Shown here in pieces: positions 12,226 to 23,851 of a stretch of DNA of 64,000 bases (positions are counted from its first letter, which is position 1; each line of letters starts with the position of its first letter). The translations under genes were made by a program, and so were the position numbers. The notes below the pieces were generated by a model. That model did not search any database. It was given only the letters and a program-made list of their open reading frames with translations, and had not been told where the DNA came from. Source of the stretch: Trileptium ribeirensis (lineage: Eukaryota; Nematoda; Enoplea; Enoplida; Thoracostomopsidae); NCBI GenBank assembly GCA_030248225.1, contig JASANE010012322.1, positions 1-64,000 of the forward strand, in the 5' to 3' direction.

Positions 12226-15200
12226 ATGGGACTATCGGGCTGTAAGATTAAACGCGATATATGGTAAATATTAAGCGTTTATTCGTTCATTATTTGTAGT
12301 CGTGTTGTTATAAAAATCTGCCATAATGCTTAACGCAATGGTCAAGAAACAGGATGAAGCATCTATTGCTACCAGAATATTTGCAACCTTTGGTTTCTAA
12401 TTTGGAGCGTCTTACGGTGTGTCTTGATTGAGTAGTATTTATCGCAATCGGTTAGTAATTCCTTTGAGTTCAGGAACTGGAGAGGTCAAAGCTACTTTTT
12501 GCAACATCTAATTTTTGCTTGGCAAACCCACGGTAATATATATTTTTATAGTGCAGTTATACAAAATATATATTATTGTAGTATGATATATATTCTATAA
12601 TGGCACCTTTTCCACTTACGAACTTGTATTCTTATCGTATGGCAAGGCATTTGACATTTGGAGGTTCTTCTCAGCATTTTTCTTCGCTACCATGTGCATG
12701 TTAGCGCGCAAGACAGTACGGTAGTTCGGGGAAAACGTTTCTTTTAGCTCGACGCCATTGCCACCTACAAGCCTTATTTACAGATTTGGGTTATTAACTT
12801 GAACGTCGAAGACACGTAAATTTGTGTAGATACTCCAGCTTACGGGAACAAGCAAAGTTAGCGTCGGGTACCCGGGTAATTAACCGGGTATCCGGATAGT
12901 TTAGTCGGATCGGTTGCTCAGGTTCCTAGATTGCGGTTTATTACCCGTTTCTCATGCCTAGTTTTTGACTTTCAGCCAGCCATTCGTAGTAGGTAGACCG
13001 TTGGGCCGGCATTCCGCCGTTGTATGGTTGGTCGTCATGCCTGTTGTATAGCTTTAAAGATGGCTGTTGACCATCGGCCTATAGTGTGACTTCAAAGATT
13101 GTGGCTGGCTATCGGCCAGTCATATGGCTTCAAACCTGGCCACTGCCCACCACCACGTTGAAATACCAAGTTTCGACAATGCCTAATTGCAGCTGTGAAA
13201 GCGTAAACTGTTGAATGTTTCTTCAGAGTTATGTCCGTAAACCGCATCCATTGTGGAAAAGTACACGTTCGTGTAGGAGCATCATATTTGCCTAAAAGTA
13301 TAACAAATGAGTTTTCAACAATAACTATAATCTGCTTCATTCTCATTCTATACCAGTTCTTTAATTTGTGCTACATTTGATAGCGGAGAATATACACTCA
13401 AGTAAAACTATAACGATTTCAAAGTAGCATGCCAAGTTTTCATCAGCTTAAAATTTTATGTATTACAAAAGCAAACACAATAGTTAAACACAAGATCATA
13501 AACTTGTAGCTATGTACTAACAGCTATAAATTAGCCGCCACAGTATATGATTCAACAGTCGGTCTCGATCATGGCAATCGCACCAATAGCATGGGCATAG
13601 CCAAATGTAGGAAAGATCAATACGATTTCAACATAATAGTGTTATGGGTTATCCTTATTTTGATATAAAGGTGTGTGTTTAATACATAACCTCGGTGTTT
13701 TCCAGAATTTACTGTATTAAACGCTCGGCAGTGCATGAAAATTCAGCGTAGTTTAATTTTTGCTTTGGATTTAACCTATTTCTGTTGTCAGTTGAAATCC
13801 AGTGAACTATATAACAGTATAGATAGTAAACAGTATATTTTAATCATTCTAAAAGCCAACGAATTACATAGTATCTTTACCAAAGTTAATTTGGGAACAA
13901 ACTGTTATAACAAAACGGTAACGTAGGCATAACTTCTGTTTGAAGGAGATGATCAGAAATTCAGTGTCAGCCGTCCATAGCTTCCCTTAGACCGTTGGGT
14001 TTCCCACAATTTCTTGAGTCGTTTAGCTAATTCGAAGAACACTTAAGTTAGTGTAATGTCAGGATATAGGCTAGGTGACCTATATTTAACAATGTTTAGT
14101 TCAACTATTTGTCGTCATTGTGCTGATACTTGTGAAGCTACATAAACTGGCTTTAACATATAATGAGGCGTTTACGTTATCAACGATCCACCACGTGGAA
14201 GTTTTGACCAACTATAGTCCGTTATAAAGCTATTTCGTATGTGTCTTAGACTCCATCACCTTTTTAGTATAGTGCCTGAGACACCGTCCTTCCAATTTTT
14301 GTAAACTCCTGAGAAAGTGTGAATTAAATCTGAAAAAGTGTTATGTTTTATGGTAGAATGAAGAAGACTATACGAAGCTAACTTTGTTAGTGCTGTCAGG
14401 GTAATAACATCTACCAGCTTTTCATTTTATAGTGCAGTAATAACAATTAGCGATAAATTGAAGGGTTAACACGCGTGTGCTTTATGATACAGTGTATGTA
14501 TGTACTGTATACTATTGGATGGTATGGTGTAGATTATTGAGCATACAAAAACTTACCCGTTTATATCGTAATGCGCCGTTTACATAATAATGTGTACATC
14601 AACCGGAAAATTTGAGTTACAAACGATGCGTCGTCCGTACATTTTTACAAACTATCGATCGTCCGTATATTAGATTATAGACGACAAAGCTTTTATAAAT
14701 TCGGTTATAGACGGTTCGTCTTCCTAACAAATATTACAAACGATGAACTGATTGTAATATTTGTTACGGGCGATCGATCATTTATAACATATGAAATTCA
14801 GAAATTATAAAATCACTCGTTTGCTTCAGTTTCTGCAGTACTTGTTTGCTTAAGTTCCCCTGAGACTGAATTAATACAATTATTTAGGTTTTTAGCATTC
14901 GATATCTTCTTAGCACGTCGTCACGTACAGAATTGCAGGCTAGTATGTTGATCTATTAATGAAATCACCGGAATTTTGATTTGGTAGCTGAAAACAACAA
15001 TGATATTGGTGAAGAAGGGTTTACTATTAGGGCAGCGAACATAGGTTAGGTAAGACTGCACACCAATATTAATTGCATCGAAGCATTTACTATTAATTCT
15101 GATAACTTCCAGAATACACATTTATTGCGATATTGCTAGAACGTGTCCAGAACATGCATCCTTCCGAATAAAAATTTAAAATTTAGCTTATCCGCTTTGA

Positions 15201-15850
15201 GACACCGTTGAGAGGTAATTTTTTAGCTCTAATTAAAAGTTAGTTAACAAATCATATATCAGTCCCAGCCGGCTACATTTGCTTTTAATCCTTGATAATT
15301 AGTTCCCTTGTCGAGGTTTATAAGACGCAGTTTTCATAATTATAATTTTAACTTTAAAAGCCACCGATTTCTGAAGACTCGAAAAACAATGATGACACTC
15401 GTGTTTTTAAAAATATTTTGTGAAAACACCAGTGTTGTCGAGTATTATTTTAGGTTTAATTAGAAACAATTAGATCAATCAATAAATAAAAATAGATAGC
15501 TGAGCAAGTAAGATTTTAGGTATATATCTAAGTTTCACGATTTGAAGTCATACGGAATGCTATAGGGAAAAGAATGACCTCTCCGGAAGCTTTATTCAGC
15601 CGGTCTGCGGAGTGGCAATTGGTCAGGGGAAGATAAATTTTCGGAATTTTTGGGACTCAAAATTTTTCTTAATTTTTCCAATTTTTCCTATTTTCACTAT
15701 TCGCCGCTCAATTTTTCTCAGTTTTAAACCAATTTTTCCAGTTTTGTTTAGTTTTTGCTTATTTTGCCACGGTTTTTGCCTATTTTAGCTAACATTTTCT
15801 GCACGCCTCTGACACGGGGTAGATCAGGCTGCCTCCCAAGCGGGGAGTGG

Positions 15851-16337
15851 CGATACCGCTAGTAGGGAAGAAATTTCGAGCCGATAATATCAAGACAATA
15901 TCTCCCGCTGCCATTAGCTTCGATGCTAAGTATGCATGGACCAAAAATTTTCAGACATGGAAATCGCAATATATTTTAGATGTGTATTAATACTTCTTCA
16001 GCGGAACGAAAAAAATCGATTGAAGTAAGAGCAATCATATTAAAATGTATTTTTGTACAACCTTAAACAACCTTTTGCCGCAGACCCAGATTGAACCTGG
16101 ATCGCTGGCTCCGAGCCTCGTACCCTAGCCACTGACTTATTTAGGAGCTGTTGTTTGGTTCCTTAAGGAACCTGCTAACGGCAATGCCGTTCAAACACAC
16201 GTCTATGACAAGCTGATTGTGCATCTAGCTAAGTGCCCTGTGACAAATGTGTTATTGCATGCAAGGATTTGAAATTTTAGCTCCTAATTTTGGAACTGAA
16301 AATGAGAATTTGCGAAGGCAGCTTAAATTTTCTTTTA
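15851..16337. repeat. Right-arm-only insertion, left block (possible tRNA-derived SINE)
   Basis: This 487-bp block is absent from the left arm. It includes a tRNA-like segment on the minus strand (16077-16139) and a perfect 16-bp palindrome GGTTCCTTAAGGAACC near 16158-16173. It ends at the miniature transposon 16338-16847. With 16848-17014 it appears to be one foreign sequence carrying that transposon nested inside it. Confidence 0.6.
16077..16139 (-). other. tRNA-like segment with Pol III A- and B-box similarity
   Basis: On the minus strand, TAAGTCAGTGG (16139 down to 16129) resembles an A box and GGTTCAATCTG (16097 down to 16087) fits the B-box consensus GGTTCRANNC. Sequence between them resembles a D-arm and anticodon region, but I cannot fold a complete acceptor stem. 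A tRNA-derived SINE head or tRNA pseudogene is likelier than a working tRNA. Confidence 0.4.
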
Positions 16338-16847
16338 ATGCAGCGTTGACATATAATATCCCCAACGTTTGGAACATATGTACACCACACAAAGTCGGGC
16401 ACACTGTCGACAACAGGGTGTCGTAGACACCTTCATGTTTTTTATAAATTTTTTCAAAGGTAGCTAGCTAGGGGTATTGCCGCTTCTCGACAGTGTCAAG
16501 CACGCCGTCTCTTCTCGCAGTTTCACTGACAGTGTGCTGCATTATTTCATCAACGTTCATATGGCTAAGATAGAAATATCGAGAGTTTGAAAAAACAAAA
16601 CAGCGCAGTGGACCAATAAATCGCGTTAACTATAGACAATGTCCGTTATAGTTAGTTTGCACCAAATTGGTAGCTAAAGGCATGTACGACTATGTAATTA
16701 AAATATGTAGTCGCTAGGGATATGTCGTACATCCTCGGAAATTGATTTACCGTAAGGGTGTTACCCTTACTGTCAATACGGTAGGGTCGCGACTACAGAG
16801 GGACAAAGGTTCCTGACAAAGGGGATATGATAACGTGAATGCCGCAT
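16338..16847. mobile_element. Miniature inverted-repeat transposon, right-arm copy
   Basis: ATGCAGCGTTGACAT at the left and ATGCCGCAT at the right are inverted ends of a 510-bp element of the same family as 997-1514. It is flanked by TA on both sides (TTA / TAT), compatible with a TA target duplication as in Tc1/mariner-like elements. No transposase is encoded. Confidence 0.65.
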
Positions 16848-17014
16848 TATTTTAAAAGCAAAACACGTGTGAAGCAAAAAAACTACAATTTCGCCTTAGC
16901 CATCAGCAGTTTTACACATTACTCAGATTGTGTTGGGTTTAAGCTTCAAATTTTAAGCTGAACATAATATGGATGTGCGTAAACACAGCCCCTATTGTCT
17001 CGTTACCAGTTGGT
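16848..17014. repeat. Right-arm-only insertion, right block
   Basis: These 167 bp follow the miniature transposon and have no equivalent in the left arm. Pairing with the left arm resumes at 17015 (GCTCCTCC). No coding signal is seen. Confidence 0.6.
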
Positions 17015-18014
17015 GCTCCTCCTTCCTCTTTTTTGCTCAAGGTTCGATGCTGTTGTTGTTCGTTCGTGACGCATATTACCATGTTTCATTTTGTTGTGTT
17101 GTATTTGTTTACAAGTCTTTATATTTTTACAATGTTAAATTTCAGTTTATAAAAAGCGTAGTGGCATCATGCTGCCTGGATTCAGTTTATACTGCGAATA
17201 CTGCTGTATATATTAATGATTTCTGAATGGTATGCAGTCATAAATTTTACGATCTAAAATATCTTTAACAACCAGCAATTTTGGTTTACTTATCGCTGTT
17301 ACACAGCTCAAATTACAATTTTACATGTCTGCCTCCATGCGAAATTAAAAGGTTACAAGCCTTTATTTAAACAAGAAGGTACAAGCCGTCTTAAAATAGA
17401 AGGTACAAGCCTTTACTACCGCAGTTACACCACGCAGTACCTATGCGTTAAACAGGTACTAGAGTTTGGTCTAGGCGGATAAGATGATGGGTGGTGTAAT
17501 GGGCAATTATCACGGCCAGCCTCCACACAATGCTTCGGCATAACAACCCGGATTGTCACCTAGTGCCAATTGCATCTTTATCCTTTTACACCACTCAAAT
17601 CAAGGTTTTAGAGTCTTTGCAAAATAGAAGGTACAAACTAAAAGCTATAATACAAGCTAAAAGCTCCAGCCTGCAAAGTCGGATAGTTTAATTATCCAAA
17701 GTGACGCTTTCCATTTTCCTTTAGCAATTGCAATCACTTCCACGTCTGAAACTTTATAAATTAAATATAATATATGAGGATACTTATAAAAATTGTATTA
17801 GGAATAGTATTATGAAACTGAAAATTGTACTAGGAACATACCTACCCTGCAACTATTGCATCATTTCTTTTAAGATCTGTGCGGCAGGTCCAAATTTTGT
17901 CACAGTTTGTGCGGCTCTAAATCCAAGCTTACCTAGCCGCAATTAGCCAGCGTGACATTTTTGGGCCGAGCCAAACACAAAGTTTAGCTAACAGTAAATC
18001 GTGGTTAAGAAATT

Positions 18015-19916
18015 GCCACAAGGGCCGGAATCGGTTCTAAAAACAAGAAATATATGACGACAATTTTAAATCACGAAAAAATGGAAATTGGTGATACATA
18101 TGGTCATATATTCCTAAAACATCATTGCAGTTACAATAGTATAACTTTCATGTATGAAAGACGTGTTTTGCATAGCTACTAGGTTGGCTTAAAAAAAGCG
18201 CCTGAACAAAAATTTTGAAATTCGCGATATTTCGTATTTATTTTAGCTGAATTTATGCGCCTTATTTTAAGCACTGCTAATGTTGCGTTTTTGGGCCTAG
18301 AGCTAAATAATTTCCCTGCCACACAATTGGTTGAATCGAACGTAATAAATATTTTTTCATTAGTCCGTCCCGGCTATCAAACCCTGAAACATAGCTGATT
18401 CCGGCTCGTACAAACATACTAGCGTAGCTTAGCTATTTATTTTATTTATGAAGATCCGCATTTGGCTACGCCTTTTTGTCACTTGCCGGACTTGGATCCA
18501 TGACAGAATCCGGCCCTAGGTGCACACATCTTAAAGTAAATGCGGTGTCCACTGCAGAGGTGTGCGCGGGCCATGTGTCCGTGCCCACCAGATTCGGGCC
18601 CGCGAGTCCACGGACGTCAAATGTCGGTGTTAGAGCCCGCGCAGTCCGACAGGCAAATAATTTTTCCTACATACATATAAAATAAAAGACTGCACGCTGG
18701 ATGATGTTTTATGCGCATAAAGAACTAGCTATTTATTGGCGCTGATGAAAAACTAAAAATTAGCTAACCTGAGGTGGGTTCTCTGCCAACGCTTGTACGA
18801 CCTATGTCCCAGTTACAAACACCCTACCGCTTTTTAGGGTTGATGGGCTGGCATGTATGCGGCCTATCGCATGATTTCCATACGGCGTGGAAATATGGGC
18901 CATATTTGTATTAAGTTATACTGTCAATAGGGGTGTTGCTTTCGAAATTTTGGACCTGGCAATTTCAGTGCTTCCCGACAAAGACCGGATGCCCGCTTAT
19001 TCGTGTTCCATAGCAAAACTGAGCTCTAACGCTTTCTGGCGAAACTTTTTGAACCTCCCTGTTAAAACAGCCTCCGTTGACGTTAACAATTTTTTAAATT
19101 TTGTGAATATTTGCATAATAATCGCTTTTTGCCTTCCACCAGAACCGCGTTGGCAGCGTTTATGACCCAATTTTAGCCCTTTCCTTAAATTATGAGCATT
19201 GTTAACTGTTTAGGTTCGCCTGTTAAATCCTGGTGTGCACCCATTTCATGCCCTCCAGCAAAATCGGGCGCTTGCTTGTGCCGAACTATTGGCTTTCAGT
19301 TCATGGTCTTTGACAGAATTTTCAGCGCATGGAGAGCCCCGGATGGAGAATTGGAGTGATGTTTGCGTCGAAGAACCTATACAGTTATGGGTCGGAGTTT
19401 TTTTCTGTAAAGTCTGCCCCATATGTACTTATCGCACAGCTGAATTAGCAAACAAAATGATCCAAGTCTCGTTCAAAATTTTGTGCTAAAGCCGAAAAAC
19501 ACGGCGAATCAAAGCGGGAACATGGCGAAAAATGCTATAAAAACCGCCTGCAAATTTTGTATATTTTATTTCAAAAAATGTAGCGGCCAGATTGGTAGCT
19601 AACACGACATTGTCAGAACAGGTGAACATTTTCGGCTGGCGCCCGGTAGACTCTGGCTGTGCGAGTAGCACAAGCAGTACATGTTTTGTCAGTGAGTCGG
19701 ACATTCGTTCCAACTAATCATGCGCTCGTATATATACGGCGTATGATTGTCAGTATTTTGAAACTTAGTCTCGTTGCTAGGTGACACGTCTGTTTTCGTT
19801 AGTTCTAAAGGCTTTTAGTAAGCAGTAACTATAGAAAATATAATCTATTAGCTGTATTCCCTAATGTAATTATTTGATAACAAATAGCTTATTGTGGGGT
19901 TGGTACTTTGTTGCAG
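18015..19916. other. Gene-free stretch between the palindrome and the first visible exon
   Basis: I see no splice-bounded coding block or recognisable element here. Several ORFs of 60-92 codons lack family features and third-position bias. A GC-richer patch at 18480-18640 and 19230-19700 may be old repeat sequence. If the gene model is right, this is intron or upstream sequence. Confidence 0.5.
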
Positions 19917-20150
19917 GTTCCAACAATTCTGGCTGGGATTTTTTGCTTGGAGAACATGCACCAAAACGCTCTGCTTCAGTCAGTACGTCGTCGTCGACGC
20001 CAGTGATCGACAGAGACTTATTTGGCTCAGCACATCAACGAGTCCGGCATCCGGCAACAGCATCCGTCGGCACTGGCGGTAAATTGTTTCCCGCTGGGGC
20101 AGCGGTGCCCGGTGGATTTATAGCTGCGAACCTGCAGCAAATGAAAATGG
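19917..20150 (+). CDS. Exon A of the BIRC6-like gene (internal exon)
   Basis: This 78-codon block enters in phase 1 after the acceptor TTTGTTGCAG and leaves in phase 1 at the donor ATGG|gtaaaa. It encodes a Ser/Thr/Ala/Gly-rich linker starting SNNSGWDFLLGEHAPKR, containing a run of Ser residues and GTGGKLFPAGAAVPGG, and ending NLQQMKM. The acceptor and phase show it is not a first exon, so upstream exons must lie further left, probably outside the window. I recognise no domain; it is assigned to the gene only because its phase joins exon B (G + GA makes a Gly codon). Confidence 0.65.
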
Positions 20151-20628
20151 GTAAAACTGCTTGGAGATGTTGCTGAGGGGGGTGCTATTATAAATTTATC
20201 TCGATACTTAGTGTCAATTTGAACGAAACTGAGTTTCTTTAAATAGCGGTAATGGATTGTACCAATTTTTGGTTGATGGAATGCAATTTAGGTGCTTTGT
20301 TTTTGCGGTGCTGTAATGATCGAAATCTCACATAATCGACAAGAGTTGAATTAAACTTTTTAAATTAGTTTTTGGAATGCCACGGAATTTTAGGCATTAA
20401 CAGTGGCGAACGGCATCGATTGAAGTGTTTGGTTCAAAATCTCTCATCGAGATCTATAACTCATTTTTTGTGTCAGAATAGTCACGACCAGCTGTAAGGC
20501 CACGAAATACTTCTTTCTCGTCGCCGATGTTGATTTCCTCTCAATTTATCACTTTACGTGGTCACATTTAAAAATATCGCTTCCCTCTATGCGTGAATCA
20601 TTTTTAGTATGAAGTTGTCACATTTTAG
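20151..20628 (+). other. Intron between exons A and B
   Basis: A 478-bp AT-rich intron from gtaaaa to CACATTTTAG. Nothing else is recognised. Confidence 0.6.
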
Positions 20629-20798
20629 GAGCCGGTGGAAACCCTTCGATCTCATTCGATGTAGTTCCCACGAGTTCAGCGTTTTGGAATTTGTCGCAGT
20701 CGCAACACAACGCCGATGCAACGCTGGCGGCGTTGTTCGATGTTGCGTGTACCGACGATCCCGGGGCGATGGATGAAATGGAAATAATCGATCTCACC
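20629..20798 (+). CDS. Exon B of the BIRC6-like gene
   Basis: A 170-bp exon entering in phase 1 after CATTTTAG and leaving in phase 0 at ACC|gtatgt. It encodes a hydrophobic/acidic helix-like segment: ISFDVVPTSSAFWNLS, then DATLAALFDVACTDDPG and EMEIIDLT. The frame is open throughout and the base composition is richer in G and C than the flanks. No named domain is visible. Placement in the gene rests on consistent phase with A and C and on sharing the strand and spacing of the recognisable exons downstream. Confidence 0.7.
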
Positions 20799-22292
20799 GT
20801 ATGTTTTCGCAAGAGTGCTGGGTCAGCTGTAGAAAGCTAAGAAAATGTTAAAAGTGCTGGGACTACGAAAATGGTGTTGCTCTGCTCTGGTTTTATCTAA
20901 AATGTATCTACTAAAAATAATAACACGCATATTGGTATCGAATCGACTAGTCTACGGCAATACTCTAATAAGCAACGGACCCCGCTAGTCTTACATCTAG
21001 ATAAAGCTAGAGCGGTCCCAATTGTATTGAAAACCCCAAAGCTAAATAGGCCTTAATCTCCCGTTTCGTACCATTAGCAGTCAGAGTTGCCGAAGTAGAC
21101 GCCGTGGTGAAACGGCCCGAGTTGTGGCAATAGTTGCTCTAAAGTACTGTGGCGCAGTCATAATCGGGTATGTCGCGCAATCCCGGTCTAAGCTATGAGT
21201 TGCTGCTACAGCTGTCATAGCTGTTATAGTTTCCAACAATCGTTGGCCTGTAGTGCCCTGATTTCGATGGACTTATACTAAAATGGGATTGCATGCTAAA
21301 ACATAAATTTTGAGACAATTTTTGGATTTAGTTGGACATGGGAGTTTCGTTGGGAGCGGACATAAGGGAAATCTCACGAATATATAGGATATGGAAATTG
21401 GGGGTCCCCCACTGTAGACAGGTCAGTTAGTAGTGGGGGCACCGAGACATTCCCTGTCTTGAAAGAAATAAACTAGGAGATTATTTAGCTCGCATAGAAT
21501 CAAGTAGACGTTTTATTGGACCTGAACCTATGGCCTCTGCGCCGCGCCAAAACTTTACTGGGTGGCTTTGAGCTGGAGCCTTGGAGGAATTTCTTACAGG
21601 TTAGCTGAGACGAAAGACGCATCTTATGGTCAACTGGGGTTTTACATTTGAAATTTTACGAGTTTTCCAAGCCTTTGTAACAGTTATGCCGTTGTTGTTG
21701 CTGCATATTTATTATTCACCTACTGAGAATACATATGGAAATGAATATTTGCGCAAGCGGCACTTCATTTTACTTACGACTTGGAATTCAAAAATCCTTT
21801 GGATCTGCGCCTCTGGAGTGAGGCCAGAACCATTTAACGGAGTGTCCGATAGCATTGTTAAATTATGAAGTGGTTGCATCGCAAACTTAACGATCGATGG
21901 TTCGACGACTCAAAATAAACTAAAGATACAGTTCAGATTTCAGAGACGTATAATCGATTCTTTCTTACTCGACACAAAGCTGGTCTTCGGCTTTCATATA
22001 CTGACCGGCTGTGTCTGCTAAAGAATTACTCATTTCATGTGAAATTAGTAAATGATAGGTTATGTTTCGAATAGGTAGAAATACTTAAGGAATGCTTAGT
22101 TATCACGCAATCGATACTAAAAGCGTTAAAAATGTAGACTTCAAATCGTGGTGCTTATTCATAATCTTGCAGACATTTAGAACTTGCTTGTCAATGAATC
22201 ACCTGCAATGGTTCCCGCACAGTCCTTTAAAGCTTCTAACGTTTTACAAGCTATCTGTCACACTTAATAACATTTGGACATTTTCGTTTAAG
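20799..22292 (+). other. Intron between exons B and C
   Basis: About 1.5 kb. A segment near 21380-21560 (ATTGGGGGTCCCCCA, then a polyadenylation-like AATAAA) looks like a repeat fragment, perhaps of a retroelement, but I cannot define its ends. The rest shows no feature. Confidence 0.45.
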
Positions 22293-22430
22293 GACGATAC
22301 GGCTTCCGATATGAAATACCAACAATCGCTGGATAAATTGATTGCAGTCACGAACGATACTATTGCAAAGACGACTGCGATCACGTCTTCCGCAAAGAAA
22401 ACGTTGTCGTCTTCTCGCAAATTGATAAAG
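22293..22430 (+). CDS. Exon C of the BIRC6-like gene
   Basis: Forty-six codons, phase 0 in and out, ending at AAG|gtaatc. The product is a probably helical, Lys/Ser/Thr-rich segment: DMKYQQSLDKLIAVTNDT, AKTTAITSSAKKTLSSS, RKLIK. The start is uncertain. The acceptor GTTTAAG at 22286-22292 gives the exon listed. The stronger acceptor ATCTTGCAG near 22172 is also in phase 0 and would add 40 codons, but those are AT-rich and intron-like. In vertebrate BIRC6 a Lys-rich coiled region also precedes the segment matched by exon D. Confidence 0.6.
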
Positions 22431-23518
22431 GTAATCTCGGGTGAAAAGTGAGCTTCGGTACATAGTGCGTACGTAGCAGCAAGCAACTACAAAGACTTTG
22501 GCCTGGCATTTCTTTGCAAGTTTGCCATGATAGCTGGATCGTCGGCATCTTGGTGCGGACGTGTGGAGTTGTGGATTTCGCCAAGGAGAATAGAAACTCC
22601 TTTTCGATTCAAACCGGGCTGGTTTAAAGTCTAATACTCAGAGCGAAAAAATAGTTTATGGAAATGCTCGGAAACTGTGTTTATTGATTAAAAGCAATAA
22701 AGTTTAATAGATTTCGCTAGATGTATTTTAAGGTGGCAGGAGACACAAAAATGCAATGTTTGAAACGACACTAGATTGCACTGCATCGAAGAAGATGGTT
22801 TCCCGACTGCGACCCAGTGGAAGTTCAAAAACCAAAAAAGCTACGACTGGGTTTCCTGCGTCAAGCTGGCATTCGTGCTGGATGCCTATGATCCATAGTT
22901 AGGCGCCCGGAAAAAACAACACCGGGAACGAGATTGTATTGTAATTTACTCAATGTGAATCGCAAATGCGCGGCAATTCGTGGCCATGAAGACAAATATG
23001 TGCTTTATAGCTGTTATAATATAGTTTTATTGGATTGACTCATATTGTTAAAAGAGGCCCTGACTTGTGGTTGTTCTGATATAAAGCGAGCCAGTTTTAA
23101 TCAGATCGCTGACTTTGAAGTTGTTTTACATCGGCCGTTTCTGAATGACTTTGGCCCAAATTAATTTGTCTTCAACAATATCGTTTCAACTCGCCCTTGT
23201 AGTGTGTTGCCGAAATGGTTAATATAAACACTCACAAAATGGATTAAATATGTTCTTACTAGTAATATTTGCTGTAATTCATACATGTTCATTGGTATAC
23301 CTTCCCTGAAGCGTCGACCCCTGCCCCCCATTCCCGAGTGGGACATCGTGTCTTGAGAATTTATGGTTATATAATTCGTTGATGACGTTTTTGAGGACTA
23401 AACACATTCCGTAAAAATATTGCAGTAACAATACTTTATACGTGGCACTGTCTATTATTGCATTTATTCGAATCACGGCTTTGTTACCCATGCCTAGCAT
23501 TTTTGTGTACCATTTCAG
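22431..23518 (+). other. Intron between exons C and D
   Basis: About 1.1 kb of AT-rich sequence ending in CCATTTCAG. Minus-strand ORFs over exon C are shadows of the exon. No element is recognised. Confidence 0.5.
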
Positions 23519-23851
23519 TCGTCGGGTTCAAGCAACAAAGCAGCGTTCAAAAAGGCAGAAGCAAAACACCCGTCGGCTGCAGGAGCAACGGCAACCGCAC
23601 CTAACACTGCAACAGGGACGACGAGTAGTTTGATGGCTAGCAAGTCCCACGTGAGCAAAGATTTGGGGGGATCGAAACATTCGTCAAAACACAGTCACGG
23701 GACACAGTCGGAGCACCATCATCATCATAAACGAAAATCGCTGCTCAAACTCCCGACCGAACTGTGCTCGGAAACGTCGCGGGCGCTCGTTCGAATGTTG
23801 CTCTATGCGAATTGCGGTCAGCCAATGGAGGTCTTATTAGTGTTGTGCAAG
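23519..23851 (+). CDS. BIRC6: Exon D, BIRC6-like (armadillo-like helical segment)
   Basis: A 111-codon exon, phase 0 at both ends. The first two thirds is a low-complexity linker (SSGSSNKAAFKKAEAKHP, Ala/Thr-rich, then His/Ser-rich with HHHHH). The last 35 residues are a conserved-looking helical pair: KLPTELCSETSRALV, RMLLYANC, MEVLLVLCK. From memory of vertebrate BIRC6, C...VV.KLVLFLLS......DLLLFVCK occupies the equivalent place, and exon F continues that match directly after CK. The donor AAG|gttggt is weak, but the protein match supports it. BIRC6 is a giant E2/E3 ubiquitin-conjugating inhibitor of apoptosis; this part belongs to its non-catalytic scaffold. Confidence 0.7.

Larger units (their letters stand above)
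9328..18014. repeat. Right arm of the giant inverted repeat
   Basis: This is the reverse complement of 1-8065 and about 620 bp longer. Nearly all the extra length sits at 15851-16337 and 16848-17014, two blocks flanking a miniature transposon that in the left arm directly abuts host sequence. Outside that locus the arms agree closely. Short ORFs here mirror those in the left arm and show no family signature beyond the LINE relic. Confidence 0.95.

Noticed and set aside
1..18014. Palindrome as a hairpin-read sequencing artefact
   Set aside because: The arms differ by substitutions and by a 490-bp and a 167-bp block, and a unique 1.26-kb spacer lies between them; a missed-adapter read would give identical arms. 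Assembly joining of two haplotypes is not fully excluded.
18476..19713. Several 69-92-codon ORFs before exon A as upstream exons
   Set aside because: None has matching splice sites in phase 1 or recognisable protein similarity.
21380..21600. Solo LTR
   Set aside because: A short inverted GGGGGTCCCCC and an AATAAA suggest one, but I could not find TG...CA ends or a target duplication.
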